A stretch of DNA of 64,000 bases from the NCBI GenBank assembly GCA_951799405.1, contig OX637340.1, forward strand, positions 372,001 through 436,000, read 5' to 3'. Below the pieces are notes generated by a model that was not told the origin of the DNA, did not search any database, and was given only the letters and a program-made list of their open reading frames with translations. This DNA is from Agapetus fuscipes (lineage: Eukaryota; Arthropoda; Insecta; Trichoptera; Glossosomatidae). Below are positions 20,668-31,023 of this stretch, piece by piece. Positions within the stretch are counted from its first letter, which is position 1. Each line of letters starts with the position of its first letter. Made by a program: the position numbers and the translations under genes.

Positions 20668-22614
20668 TGTCCTATCGACAATAACGTTTATCTTGGTTCA
20701 ACAGATGTCATTCGGTAAATGTTAATTAATGATTTATTAAAATAATGAATTATTAGTTTATAACTATTTCTGGCCATGCAAAATAGGTTCGTGAATTGCA
20801 TTCCTCTTCACATTTTTTTTTACTTAAAAAAATATGTGTTATTTAAAAAATGTTTCCATAAAAATCTTGCATTTCTGGGAAAATCACGTATTTTTTTTCA
20901 TCTAATAGACTCACTTTTATTGAAAGGTTTCCAAAAAGTGTTTCTTGGCATTGCACGAGGAAAATGACATTGAAGAAAATGACAACGAAAAAAAACTTGT
21001 ATTTTTAGGACAAAACATTCTACGACAGTCCAAACATTTCTTTCGTTCAGCCAATTTCGCTTGTAGGTAGATTTTTTCTCTCTTTACAAAGTTCATATTA
21101 TGAGAAGGTTTTTAATGAAAGTATGAAATACTGCATATAAAATAGAACAAAACATTCCGAGGTTGGCTCGGGCGTCCGAGCAATTCTAGTACTGCTGTAC
21201 CGAAGTCTTGTAATGGAATATTGAATAGCGCATTCTCTCATTAGGTCTAATGCCTAGGAATGAGAGAACTGAGGGAAGAGAGAAAAGTGAGGGAAATAAG
21301 GGGAAGGACGGGAGTGAAACGAAGTGGGGTAAACGACTCTCAGGGGTGGGGTGGGGGGGAAGGGGGAGATCCGACCTGTAGAGGGAATGAACGAAGAAAA
21401 AAAAAACAAGATATTCTCCGAGTTTTTATGAGAAGCAATGAAGGATAAAGAAATGTGGTTTAATACGCTTTCTTTGGGAAGCGTAATGACTGCGAGACTT
21501 CAATAAAGTTAAATTAAAAGAAGGCTGGTTGCTTGTTCTGCAAATTAATCGCCTCTGCTTGTTGTCGAATTAAACTTTTTATTTTGCATTTTCGGGACAG
21601 GGGGCTCGTTTATTTTTCTCCTTGGCTTTGCAGTTTGATGAAAGCTACACATTAAAATATAATATATTTTTTGGGAAAAATACTAACAAATAATTTGATA
21701 TAAGAAGAAAAACGAGGCCTGTGGATGCATACTACAGGTTAATGGATTCAAAGGTAGAAGTAACCTTCTTAAACATCTATCAATCAGCAAGAAATAAATT
21801 TCAGAAGATTTCATGTGAGTGAACTACTATATGTGAAATAATTTGGTATAATTCTATACATTTACTTCTGTTATTCTTAAAACGTCCTTAATATTTCGTT
21901 GAAAATTATTTTCGATTCATACAGTCTCATTAAGGTCACATGCAGCATGTGTAACCGCATACTTGCACTGCATACTTTGAATGTAACATAGAAAAAATCA
22001 GTGAGTATTAATTAATTCTTTATTAAATAAAGAAACCATGAATTACTAATCGATAATGTTAGTACCAGTTTCTGTCGGGGTGAAAATGCGTTGGTAATAC
22101 GTATTTTTTCCGCAAAATTACAGTTACATTGAGATAAAAGAAAGATGTAAAAAGGATTCAACTGTAGATATAAAGCAAAAAAATGTGATTTATATGAAGG
22201 GGGCGGAAGGCACTCGATAAAAAAATAATCTCATTGAAAAAATGAGAGGAAATAAATCTTCAAACACACAAAAAAAAGTTTGGGTCCATACTTCAAAATC
22301 GGAAGGATACATAAAGAAAAAGGGTTTAGTGTTGATTCTTCCGCGCTTCAGTGGTCACGCAGAGGGCAAACAAAAGTTAAATAATAAATTACTACACGGG
22401 GATCCCCGGCAATTAAATATTAAAGCGGGCCGGGCCTCCCATGCCGACCCGAAGTCTTCTCTCCGCTGGCTCCCAACAAAGGTATGGTTTGTACCTGGTC
22501 TACAGTACGAGGCTATATATGGTTCAAAAGCGGTAGAAAATGAAGGTGGAAGCACATTTCTACACAGCTCCCTTTTCTTGATTTTGAAAAAACTTCATAT
22601 CGGCTCACGGCTCC
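20668..22614. other. Mostly unassigned; purine-rich patch and a LINE-A scrap
   Basis: A G/A-rich, quadruplex-prone tract lies at 21255-21390. A short LINE-A 3' UTR scrap (GGTCACATGCAGCATGTGTA) lies at about 21936-21990. A 126-codon plus-strand frame at 22242-22622 includes a GC-richer stretch, but its protein has no motif I recognise; I do not call it a gene. Confidence 0.4.
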
Positions 22615-22930
22615 AGAGATGAGGACGCCCGGCTATCTTTCCATCTTTTAAGAGGTCTTCCAGGTAGGTTTTTTTTTTTTTTTTTTTTTTCCCCCCATTA
22701 GTAACCCTAATGGGGGGGAGTTTATTCGTGTGTACCACTTATACAGTATACCACACTTAAAATAAAATTTACAAAATAATAATTATACATACATCTTTGT
22801 TTATTTTTTTTTCCAGGTAGGTGCTGACCTATGTATTGGCATATCATTATCTCTCATTAGTGTGTGCGTCTTTCATAACTCATTACAGAGACATGATCTC
22901 TCTAATCTGGTATTTAGTTTATACTGCAGA
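22615..22930 (-). mobile_element. LINE-D C-terminal fragment, interrupted
   Basis: The minus strand shows RDHVSVMSYERRTH and, past the interruption at 22670-22810, a basic RPLKRWKDSRASS-like segment. The same order (REHVSSMSLERLVHANNRPI) occurs at 45500-45810. Several stops and frame changes show that it is a relic. The assignment to an RTE-like LINE C-terminus rests on the H-V...M...E-R...R-P...R-W pattern. Confidence 0.55.
22670..22810 (-). mobile_element. Short retro-insert with poly(A) and a terminal hairpin
   Basis: The insert is flanked by the 12-bp direct repeat TTCCAGGTAGGT at 22658-22669 and 22811-22822. It interrupts the LINE-D relic cleanly. On its sense (minus) strand it ends in CGAATAAACT, then a perfect 11-bp hairpin (CCCCCCATTAG / CTAATGGGGGG, loop about 5), then about 21 As. 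No coding content is visible in its 141 bases. It is a 5'-truncated LINE 3' end or a small SINE-like RNA copy. Confidence 0.8.
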
Positions 22931-23027
22931 ATTGAATTTTTATTCGTATTTAATATTCACATGAACACGCTGAAAATGCGGTTCAACTCCTAAGACGCAT
23001 TATCACAGAAAGGGTTCCATGGTACGT

Positions 23028-23186
23028 GTTGAACCTATTTATTTTACATGCAAGGGTAACGGCCTTACACGCACCGGTTTCGCAGCTTCTCAGGGGACTG
23101 ATTGTTACTTATTTTAAATACAGTCGGTAGAGATTGAGTTCTCAGCATTGAATGGAAGCATTCTACCTACTGAGCTATCGACCGGA
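23028..23186 (-). mobile_element. SINE-A copy, internally deleted
   Basis: The right edge CTGAGCTATCGACCGG is the reverse complement of the SINE-A head, and the left edge GTTGAACCTATTTATTTTAC is the reverse complement of its distal body. Much of the middle is missing. CTTCTCAGGGG near 23090 is a decayed body segment. Confidence 0.7.
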
Positions 23187-23682
23187 TTACAGATTATTTT
23201 AAAAAGCGTAGAACGTAAAAAGAGGGTCATAAAGTAAAAACAGGTCAATACATTTTTTTGCTGATACTTCAATAAAACGTGTACACAAATATATACATAC
23301 TTACATAGGAGTACACAGATCAATGTAAACAGTGACCCTAATATAAAACATTGCGTACAGTCACCTAAACGGTGTAAATCGAAAAAATGTATACAAACTA
23401 AACCACTCTCTAGGGGTGCCGTCGTATCTTCCATACATTTTATATTTATCCAAGCGAGGTGAGGTGAACGCAAAGTTGTTCACTCGGGATACAGTGCTAT
23501 TCGAAGTCCGTCGTACTTGATATCCGAGTTAAGCTATCAATTTTATGGGAGAAAAAAGTATGAAGTAACATAGAATGCCCTATAGCTATACCTCTAACTC
23601 ACTTCATACTTCATTGTAAATAAAAAAAAACAGAAGAAGCAAACACTTCACGAAACGATAGCCTACTAAGAACATTAAACTA
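23187..23682. other. Unassigned AT-rich stretch
   Basis: No gene or repeat is recognised. Confidence 0.35.
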
Positions 23683-23880
23683 CCGGCAAGGTTTACTCAG
23701 CACCCACAAGAAATGAGAAGCAGCTTCCTCAGGAGTAGGGAAACCCTCACTTCAACGGAAGTGGTTAACATAAAACAGACCTGTAAACATAAAAAAGTGT
23801 CCACATGCCGCCTGCGACCCTTTCGGTGTCAACACAATTAGAAGTTGCATTGTATGTACAGCGTAGTTACGTTTACGTTG
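23683..23880 (+). mobile_element. SINE-A body without head
   Basis: Starting at ACCGGCAAGGTTTACTCAGC it follows the SINE-A body through CACTTCAACGGAAGTGGTTA and CCACATGCCGCCTGCGACCC to AGAAGTTGCATTGTATGTAC. The tRNA-like part is absent, as expected of a 5'-truncated copy. Confidence 0.75.
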
Positions 23881-23941
23881 AACGCGAAATAACAGATTGC
23901 CAGCGTCCTTGGTCGACCACGGAAAAGATGGAAAAACATGT

Positions 23942-24105
23942 ATCTATAACTAATAATCTATCTATAATCTATAATCTAAGTTGCAAGGATATATTCATTT
24001 AAAGCTCTCAGATGTATGCCCACAAACCAACAAGTGTAGTTCGCGCTTACAAATGCTGAATGTGTACTTACAAATAAAATCCAAACCTCAAATGAACATA
24101 AGTAT
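23942..24105 (-). mobile_element. LINE-A' 3' UTR and (TTATAGA)n tail
   Basis: The reverse complement of the subfamily end: CTATAATCTATAATCTAAGT, CATTTAAAGCTCTCAGATGT, ACCAACAAGTGTAGTTCGCG and CTCAAATGAACATAAG. It is 5'-truncated after this. It is close to the copies at 51530, 52540 and 62985. Confidence 0.8.
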
Positions 24106-24365
24106 AATAATAATTTGCCAATTTTATACAGCGTCGTTTGGAGACACTAGCCACACAAACATTTATATTGTCCTTGACTTATAGATTATTGTAGGGCTGG
24201 CTACCTCACCAAATTAATAGATGTCCTAAATAAGCAGATTTGAAATCTAATACAAGAAATAGAAGAAAAACAAATAATGGTAGGCCTACGAGTGACTCTG
24301 AATAACGCAGATGGTTTTTTACTAGTATAGGGAAATACGGAAAAAGGGAAAATTTCCATTCTTAT

Positions 24366-24545
24366 TAGCGGCGATCCGCACTAAAGCGTCGCGTCAGAGG
24401 TTAGGGGGGTGGGCGGCCCGTGGAACAAACTGCCGGGGGATGGGGCGGGGGGCCTGTAAAGCAAACAGCCCAGGGGGTGGGGCATTTTACGCGATCCAAA
24501 GGACGGCAAAGGAGCGGTCGTAAATTTTATTGACGACTCTGTTTG
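24366..24545. repeat. G-rich tract with an imperfect duplicated unit
   Basis: Two related blocks occur in succession at about 24420-24485: AACAAACTGCCGGGGGATGG followed by GGCGGGGGGCC, and GCAAACAGCCCAGGGGGTGG. Multiple G-tracts of three or more predict quadruplex potential on the plus strand. A 22-base LINE-A scrap (TCTTAGTTGCAAAGATATCG) lies further on at 24717. Confidence 0.55.
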
Positions 24546-24769
24546 GCCAAATAAATAAAACAAATGGACACGCTGCACTGTGTACTACCAGGGTGTATCG
24601 CTCGACAAGCTGGATGATTTGTTGGTGTACAAGTGATGTAAGATTGAACAAAAAGTGAGCATGTTTTCAAGGATTTCAGCTAATGAACCATTTAACGCTG
24701 TGCTGATGGAAATCTATAATCTTAGTTGCAAAGATATCGATACGTTAAAGGTAAAACTGAATAAGTGGC

Positions 24770-25120
24770 ATATTAAGCTATTAAGATTAAGAGCACTTTA
24801 TACCCTAAATCTGCCGTATTTGCTTCTTACACTGTATGGTCTTAGCTTAAGAGTTACAGTAATGAAAAGAAACACGCATGTTTATTAATTTTGTATCTTA
24901 ATTATAAAGTTTAAACAAAATCTATAACTTAAAAATTGTCACCACAAAAAAATATTTAAAAAAAAACGTTTTTTCACATTTTTAGCTACGTTTTCGTGTG
25001 TGCTATATTTTTTATTTATATATTTTCTCTTTTTAATTACAGAATTATACATTGTTTAGTGAAATATTGGGCCATTTTATTTATTTTGTCAATAGTTTTT
25101 GAGTAAATGTGGAAATATAG
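24770..25120 (+). repeat. Dispersed repeat F, copy 1
   Basis: It aligns with 27575-27915 over about 340 bases: CTGCCGTATTTGCTTCTTAC, TATGGTCTTAGC, AATTGTCACCACAAAAAAAT, TTTTCGTGTGTGCTATATTT, ATACATTGTTTAG and GTCAATAGTTTTTGAGTAAA. It is AT-rich with no coding pattern. It could be a mobile element or a local duplication. Confidence 0.6.
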
Positions 25121-25509
25121 AGATTATAGGTCAAAGATATCTCAATAGGACACGACGGTACCAGAACTTGCGCTAATTTCAACAAAGCTATTTTGAGTCC
25201 CACCACCTTATCCGCTTGACCATAGCGTCTCCTACCGTCGGTTTTTGTTTTACACGTCAATTAACAAGTAAACTAAATCTACGCACGCAAGTGTGGTTTT
25301 ATTTTTACAAAATGTGGTCATTGTCGGTGTTTATCGTTCATAAAATATAGTTAAAAAATACATAACTTTCAGTATGCAATTTGGGCCAATGAGATTTTAT
25401 GCATTGGCGTACCATATGGTGACGTTCAATTCCGCACCAGTGGCGGCACTAAGCCTGCACTAAGTCAAGTAAAAAACTTCATTTGAACTTATATACAGCG
25501 TTTAGGAAA
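25121..25509. other. Unassigned stretch
   Basis: No gene or repeat is recognised between repeat F and the hairpin array. Confidence 0.35.
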
Positions 25510-25960
25510 AAAATGTATGGAAAGTACAATAGCGCCTCTAGTGAGAGATTGACTTTCCATGAATTTTTGCGAAAAACGCAATAAATGAGTTTTTGAAGTG
25601 TTATACATGGGGTGCAGAGCTACATCGTTGAAAATAGTTGGTCATAGCACTAGTTGGAACGCATATAATGTGCAATTGTATTGGAGCTTAAACAGCGCCT
25701 CTAATGAGCGTTTTACTTTCAATGCATTTCTAGTAAAACGCATGGGTGGAGTCGTAATTTTGGTGTACAAAGCTAGTCGAAAATTATCAGTCAAAGCGCT
25801 AATTGTTAAAATTGTACGGAAACTAAAACAGCGCCTCAAGTGAGCGTTTTAGTTTCAATGTATTTTTAGTGAAACGTATGATTGAGTTGAGTTTTTGGGG
25901 TGCACAGCTAGTTGAAAATTATCGCTAGTTGGTTCCGGGTGTAATGTAATGAACGCTGAC
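25510..25960 (+). repeat. Three-unit array of the dispersed hairpin family
   Basis: Each unit is a hairpin of about 40 bases followed by about 100 bases containing AAAACGCATGGGTGGAGT-like and GGTGCACAGCTAGTTGAAAA-like phrases. Unit 1 arms: ATGGAAAGT plus CAAT against ATTG plus ACTTTCCAT (25517-25560). Unit 2: about 25682-25721, weaker. Unit 3: GAAACTAAAAC (25819-25829) against GTTTTAGTTTC (25846-25856). The loop AGCGCCTCTAGTGAGC is nearly constant, while the arms differ and stay paired. It is non-coding. Confidence 0.75.
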
Positions 25961-26227
25961 GCACGTGCGGCACTAGTCCGCTTCGTTAACCAATTAAAAC
26001 ACGTGAAAAGCGTGCGATTAAAAATTCCACGCGAAATACAGTTTCGCATGTGAGCCCCGTGCGATCCGTAATCGACTCATAAATGAGGAGCAAAACTGTT
26101 TATACAGAATCAATTGTTTTAGATGGGCTGGAGGGAAACCCGAAACCCGACTTTTATCCAGTAGAAAATAGAGGTTAAATAAAAATAATCATAAAGCAAA
26201 TTAAAAAAATATATTGTTATGATTTTA

Positions 26228-26490
26228 CGCGAGTTTGATTTCATTCAAACTGCGATGATTTATTGTAAACAATTAATTTCAGATTCGGTTTGGATACAGT
26301 GTCGCTTTACACTTGTACAATCCAACGATCGGTTTATTTTTCAAGCCACATAGAGCATTTTGGTCCCTATTTCATAGTTAGAATGAAGATCATTCTGGAA
26401 ACATTGAGAATCGTTACATGCAAAACTTTACAAGAACATGCGACCAAACACTTAAGCAATCTCGAACTATTTATTAACCTTTAAAGTACA
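26228..26490 (+). repeat. Dispersed repeat E, copy 2
   Basis: This is the partner of 14110-14395 (see that entry for shared blocks). The similarity begins upstream at TTTGATTTCATTCAAACTGC against TTCAATTCAATTAAAATCGC and ends near GAACTATTTATTAACC. Its class is unknown. Confidence 0.5.
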
Positions 26491-26800
26491 TAACAAATAT
26501 TTATTTCTAGAGACTGTAACACAGACAAGCCACAACACTTATCTACATTTTCGTAGCAATATGATACATTGAAAACGTATATCTTACGAACCGTTGACTG
26601 GAAAACTTCACTGTTTTGCCAATTCGTTGGCTTTGCATAGATGAACGTGTAACAAATATTTATCCTGTCTTTACGAAATGATTATAAGGACAACGAAACG
26701 TCGAGAATTGTTAAATTAAACAGAAATCAGGACAATTAATAACAAAAAAAAAACACATGCAAAAAACTCAAATGACAAACTTTTTTAGGAAATCTATCCA
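26491..26800. other. Unassigned stretch with a GAAACGTCG motif
   Basis: ATTATAAGGACAACGAAACG then TCGAGAATTG at about 26680-26718 resembles the 3' half of the motif at 241-281. Nothing else is seen. Confidence 0.35.
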
Positions 26801-26885
26801 TAATCTAACATACCTTCATATAACAGATGCCTTCAAGAATATGCATGCATATTCACGCTAACACATTCTGCATGTGTCTTTCAAA
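26801..26885 (-). mobile_element. LINE-A 3' UTR scrap, decayed
   Basis: CATAATCTAACATACCTTCA and TCACGCTAACACATTCTGCA then TGTG correspond to the tail-proximal LINE-A 3' UTR in reverse complement. Confidence 0.5.
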
Positions 26886-27349
26886 ATAAAATAAAATAAA
26901 AATTTAATGATCCTGAAAGAAAAAGAGCACGCAAGACTTTCCAAAATTACTTTCAAGAAATGCACACAAAATAGTTGTAACTCAAATAGCACAATATTTT
27001 TCGCCATCTCATCCGAAACCAGGTTAAAGTTTGTCTTTTATATGGAGTAGTGTAGACACCAGGCATGACATTTCACATTGTGAGGCACGAGAATAAAACT
27101 CGGTCACTGGAATAGTGATGATCAAAAGGAGAGTTTAATGCTTTTAGGCGGTCAGCGACGTCATCTTTTATTTAGGCCCGGCCGGCGGTGAATGAAATCT
27201 TTAAGTAAGACACTATTTCACCCTCTTTGTGGTGAAATAGCGTAGAAAGAGATCCAGAACAAGGACATAGCAACGCTCACATCGAATGTTTTTTTTGTTA
27301 AAATATTTCAAGTCACCTTCAATAAAGCACGGTGTGGGTGGAAGCCTCA
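26886..27349. other. Unassigned stretch with one perfect hairpin
   Basis: A perfect 10-bp stem, CTATTTCACC / GGTGAAATAG with an 8-base loop, lies at 27213-27240. No gene is recognised. The 120-codon minus-strand frame spanning 27213-27575 runs through the fold-back MITE and is not a convincing gene. Confidence 0.4.
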
Positions 27350-27527
27350 ACAGCCGTAAGTAGATCTTGTCGAACCTACTTGAAATAAAACGTGGCGGCG
27401 CTTGATCAGCTGATGGTTGTTCCTTATAAAATGGATCAGCTTTTGATACGCCGCGCCGCCATGTTTTATATCGTCCTATCTTAAAATAGACACGGTAAGA
27501 TCTATAGGCGGTCGTCGAGACTGAACA
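27350..27527. mobile_element. Fold-back MITE, copy 2
   Basis: The left half (ACTTGAAATAAAACGTGGCG, GCGCTTGATCAGCTGAT, GGTTGTTCC) is the reverse complement of the right half (ATGGATCAGC, CGCCGCCATGTTTTATAT, CTATAGGCGGTCGTCGAGAC as terminus). The right terminus GCGGTCGTCGAGAC is the reverse complement of the left terminus of copy 1 at 1430. There is no coding capacity. Confidence 0.65.
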
Positions 27528-27574
27528 CCCCAATCTCGTTTTAGCCAGCGACTGTATGGGTCGATAGCAAATCA

Positions 27575-27915
27575 TAAAACATGCTTTAAGGCGTGTTATA
27601 AAGCTAAGTCTGCCGTTTTTGTTTCTTACACTTTATGGTCTTAGCAAAATAGTTTAAGTAATGAAAAAATTCAAGAATGTTAATTATTTTTTTATCTTAT
27701 TTATAAAGCTTGAACAAAATATATAACTTAAGAATTGCCACCACAAAAAAAAAAAATTAAAAACGCGTTTTTTTTTACATTTTTTTCGTGTGTGCTGTAT
27801 TTTGGAATTCTTTTTTTGCTTTATAATTTCAGAACTATACATTGTTTAGGTTCCGTACTTAACATTTTTTTTTATAATGTCAATAGTTTTTGAGTAAATA
27901 TGGAAAAACTCTGTT
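27575..27915 (+). repeat. Dispersed repeat F, copy 2
   Basis: This is the partner of 24770-25120; shared blocks include CTGCCGTTTTTGTTTCTTAC, TATGGTCTTAGC, ATTGCCACCACAAAAAAA, TTCGTGTGTGCTGTATTTTG and GTCAATAGTTTTTGAGTAAA. Divergence by substitution and small indels suggests an old event. Confidence 0.6.
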
Positions 27916-28383
27916 CTTAGTTTCAGTTTTTCCAGGCTAGGTGGCCGATTTTTACGTCACAGTTTCACTCGTGAAACTCAACGATGTTAGGTACCCGTTT
28001 AAGAGTCTCTTATATTTAAATACTTTTAGCTAGGTGACGGTTTAGAAGGAGTCGGTGAAAACGGGCATGAGTGTTTTTAATACAAATTTTTAGGATTTTA
28101 GTGTGAACACGATGATGATGTAATAGCTATAACTCAACACAAAGAGGAGCAGAGAATGCTCATTTTCCTTCCGAAGGTGTAAACTACAAGGATCATTAAA
28201 TATTCACGCATGTGTCGGTGGGGAGGGAAGCACAGAGTAGGGGGGTGTTCTAACAGGGGGGAGGGGTGAGGGACGAGGCTGCCCCTAATCGTACATGGAA
28301 ACTGACGATGTCCACGACACGGGGTTGTAGAGCATTTCCTGTGGCGTTGAATTGTAGGGTGGAAGATTTCCTTGTCTTGTATG
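27916..28383. other. Unassigned stretch with a G-rich tract
   Basis: Several G-tracts of four to six lie at about 28210-28270 (GGTGGGGAGGGAAG, AGTAGGGGGGTG, CAGGGGGGAGGGGTGAGGG), with quadruplex potential. No gene is seen. Confidence 0.45.
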
Positions 28384-28522
28384 AGGCTGACCACCCAAGC
28401 TGTAGAAAACTGTTCACTTTGCGAATGTCACCCCTGTTTCAGGGAAGGACGGCAAGAATTGCAGGGTGTGTCCATTTGAGATTTGGGTTTTTATGTTGTA
28501 GATTAACATGCGGCATGTACAA
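28384..28522 (+). mobile_element. LINE-A 3' UTR, proximal part split by a transposon
   Basis: GAGGCTGACCACCCAAGCTG, GTCACCCCTGTTTCAGGGAA, GGACGGCAAGAATTGCAGGG and ACATGCGGC match LINE-A. The copy stops at ATGTACAA (28515-28522) and resumes at 30777 after the 2254-bp insertion. Confidence 0.85.
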
Positions 28523-30776
28523 TAAGGAGGGCCGATTTTTTTTTTTTTGGATAATAATCATCTAATAGTAAGAATATGTTGCCAAAAGAAGTTCAAATTA
28601 CGTGTGTAAAATAAAATTCCGTAAAAGTATTAATCATCTGTCTCCAAATTGGTCTCAAAGTTTCGAAAAAATGCCATTTTTATCATTTTTCATGAGGGCT
28701 AATAATACAATAAGGAATTGAGATTTTACGGTAATTTCTATATTTTTGTGCGTAAAATATAGTAATGCGCACCAATAGTACAAATAAACAAGTTATTTTT
28801 TCACTAAATAAGCAGTAGGAGGGGTAGAGAGAGCGTCGAATTTCACTATTTTGCAAAGAATTTGTGATCGCGCGTTGTCACTATGAGTTAAATACGAAAT
28901 TTATTTCAATGCCCTGTGACTGGTAAAATTTGTTTTATTCTTTGAGAAAGCATGAAGTGTCATGAAATGTATCTTTTAATGCAGTAATGTAACTGCACAA
29001 CTGGACAAGAAATGTTTTGAAAATCACGAAAAAACGCCAAAATCTCCAAAAACAACTGATATTATTTAAAAAAAACCCACCCAAGACTGTTGAGCTTATG
29101 ATGAAGATGATGAATAATGTGCTGTTTTACATTTATTGTCCTGTAAATGTAAAGTAATAAATAAATGCGCCTTTCATAGAGTTTGCGGAGTGTTTGCACA
29201 AGAGTAAAGCTTCCTAACTGACTAGCAAACATCACGGAAAATGATTTTTGGAAATAGGTACAGCTATAATCGTTATAAAGTAACTAAGAAATCATAGAAA
29301 AAAGAATCTACGTAAAAAAGCTTAGATAATCGAACCAAAATACATTGATGGTAAAAGAACACGCCTAAATCTTAAAAAAACATAAAACACCATCATCATT
29401 GAGTATGTATATCTCCACAGCCAGTCTCACAAGAATTACTTACAAAGCTGCATCGCAAACTTTTCAAAAAAGGCTTACTGGATGTTTCTACATTGGCCAA
29501 AACTTTCTACAGGTATTGAGTTTTGGGAAAAGTGGTAGCACTTATAATTTCAAAAGTTCTGCATGATATCAAATGTGAAACATTCAATTAGCTTTCAAAA
29601 AAACCTTTAATACCCATTATGATTTATTCGCACAAGATTTAAGTACAGATCAATTATATCTATACAAGTTTGTCTTAGAAAACATAAACTTAGCCCATAA
29701 AACTCCAGGAAAAAAATCCTATGCTTGGTAGATTCCGTGAGCTATAGAGCTTAGGATCCCTTAAAAATCTTATTAATTTGGCAAATTATGTTGTTCAAGC
29801 ATACGCATTAGCTTGATTTATAATAATTTGTCTTATTTTTTTAGCATATACTCAAAAATAATCATTACTTTTCAGTTTAACTATGTTCAGTTACATTTAT
29901 GATATTTGTAAGTGCCATCCTATTGTAAAGATGGTTTCCGACATTTATCGAAGTTCATTTAAATTAACAATATTCATCAGGAGAACCTAAAATGATAGTT
30001 GATTGCGCCAAGTGAAAAAATAGTTGCTTTGCTCATTCAGAAAACTTACTGATAGCGAAGTTACGAATCTTCACAAACACCTAAGTGAACTCCTCGCAGA
30101 TACACGTAAAATTCTAAAAATTCTTATCATGCAAGGTGGGAAAATTTACTCTTACAAGTTCCATGAATTAACTTTGTTGTTGCAACTTACTGTGGTATTA
30201 CAAATTGGCAGAAAAATACATCTGAACCACTAACATCTCAAAAGACATCTGATGGAGATCTCATTTTTTTTCACAGCACACGGTGGGCAAATGGATCTAT
30301 CTCATCTGCGTTTATCATACGAAAACTAGCAAAATGTCTTTGAAGAACAGCACAAAAGTCTCTGCAACGTTTTTTTTTTAAATCAACATTAGAAAATCAT
30401 ATTTAACCTAAAATAACGTCTCGCAGTGTCGGGCCAAAATTCGAAAAAAAACGGATTTTTTACGATATCAATAACAAAATTTTACTTTCTGTAATTTACT
30501 TTTTTCTCTCAAATGTGTTATTTTATACCTTAAACATTTGTTTTACATGAGAAATAAAATTCAAAAATTGGGTTTAAAGTCAGTATGTAAAAATATTTTT
30601 TTTGTGTTTTTTTTCAATTTCTCATTATTTCAATGTCGATTTGGAGACAAAAGTTGTTGTTTGATTCTAATGAAACTTTCTGTACAATAAAATTACGTCA
30701 TTTAGCAACATAATTTCACTCTTAGATTAAAATTCAGCGTAATTTTTTTTTTCTCATACATCAGTGGCCCTCCTTA
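28523..30776. mobile_element. 2254-bp TIR DNA transposon with 8-bp target duplication (hAT-like)
   Basis: The ends are TAAGGAGGGCC (28523-28533) and GGCCCTCCTTA (30766-30776), a perfect 11-bp inverted repeat. They are flanked by direct repeats ATGTACAA at 28515-28522 and 30777-30784. Removing the element plus one repeat restores a continuous LINE-A 3' UTR (ATGTACAAGCGC), which proves the insertion. An 8-bp duplication and a T-A-A-N-G start fit the hAT superfamily; P and Merlin elements also make 8-9-bp duplications. The interior is AT-rich. The longest frame I see (30024-30233, 69 codons, including a leucine-rich KLTDSEVTNLHKHLSELLA segment) shows no transposase motif I can name. It is either a decayed autonomous copy or a non-autonomous element with unknown cargo. 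Confidence 0.85.
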
Positions 30777-30784
30777 ATGTACAA

Positions 30785-30872
30785 GCGCAAACTTATACGT
30801 GTTTGCTTGTAAAAATTCATATAATGTGAATACCCAATGTTACATATCTGTGCAACTTAGATTAGATGAGAT
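30785..30872 (+). mobile_element. LINE-A 3' UTR, distal part with (TTAGA)n-like tail
   Basis: This is the continuation of 28384-28522: GCGCAAACTTATACGTGTTT, ATATAATGTGAATACCCAAT, GCAACTTAGATTAGATGAGA. The tail has about three imperfect TTAGA units. Confidence 0.85.
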
Positions 30873-31023
30873 TAGAAGAGGTTTGCCACGTGGATGATGG
30901 AAAGATAAATCTGCACATACATTGTATTGTTTCATTGCTTACAGATGTGTCGATATTCCATAAACAAGTCTGTAACCTAATCAAATATTGATTCTGCTTC
31001 TTTTTTTGCTGCCCCTTCTTTTG

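Noticed and set aside
22242..22622. A 126-codon frame with a GC-richer segment as a gene.
   Set aside because: No recognisable motif; it overlaps the edge of the LINE-D relic and an opposite-strand frame of similar length.
27213..27575. A 120-codon minus-strand frame as a gene.
   Set aside because: Most of it is the translation of the fold-back MITE at 27350-27527.
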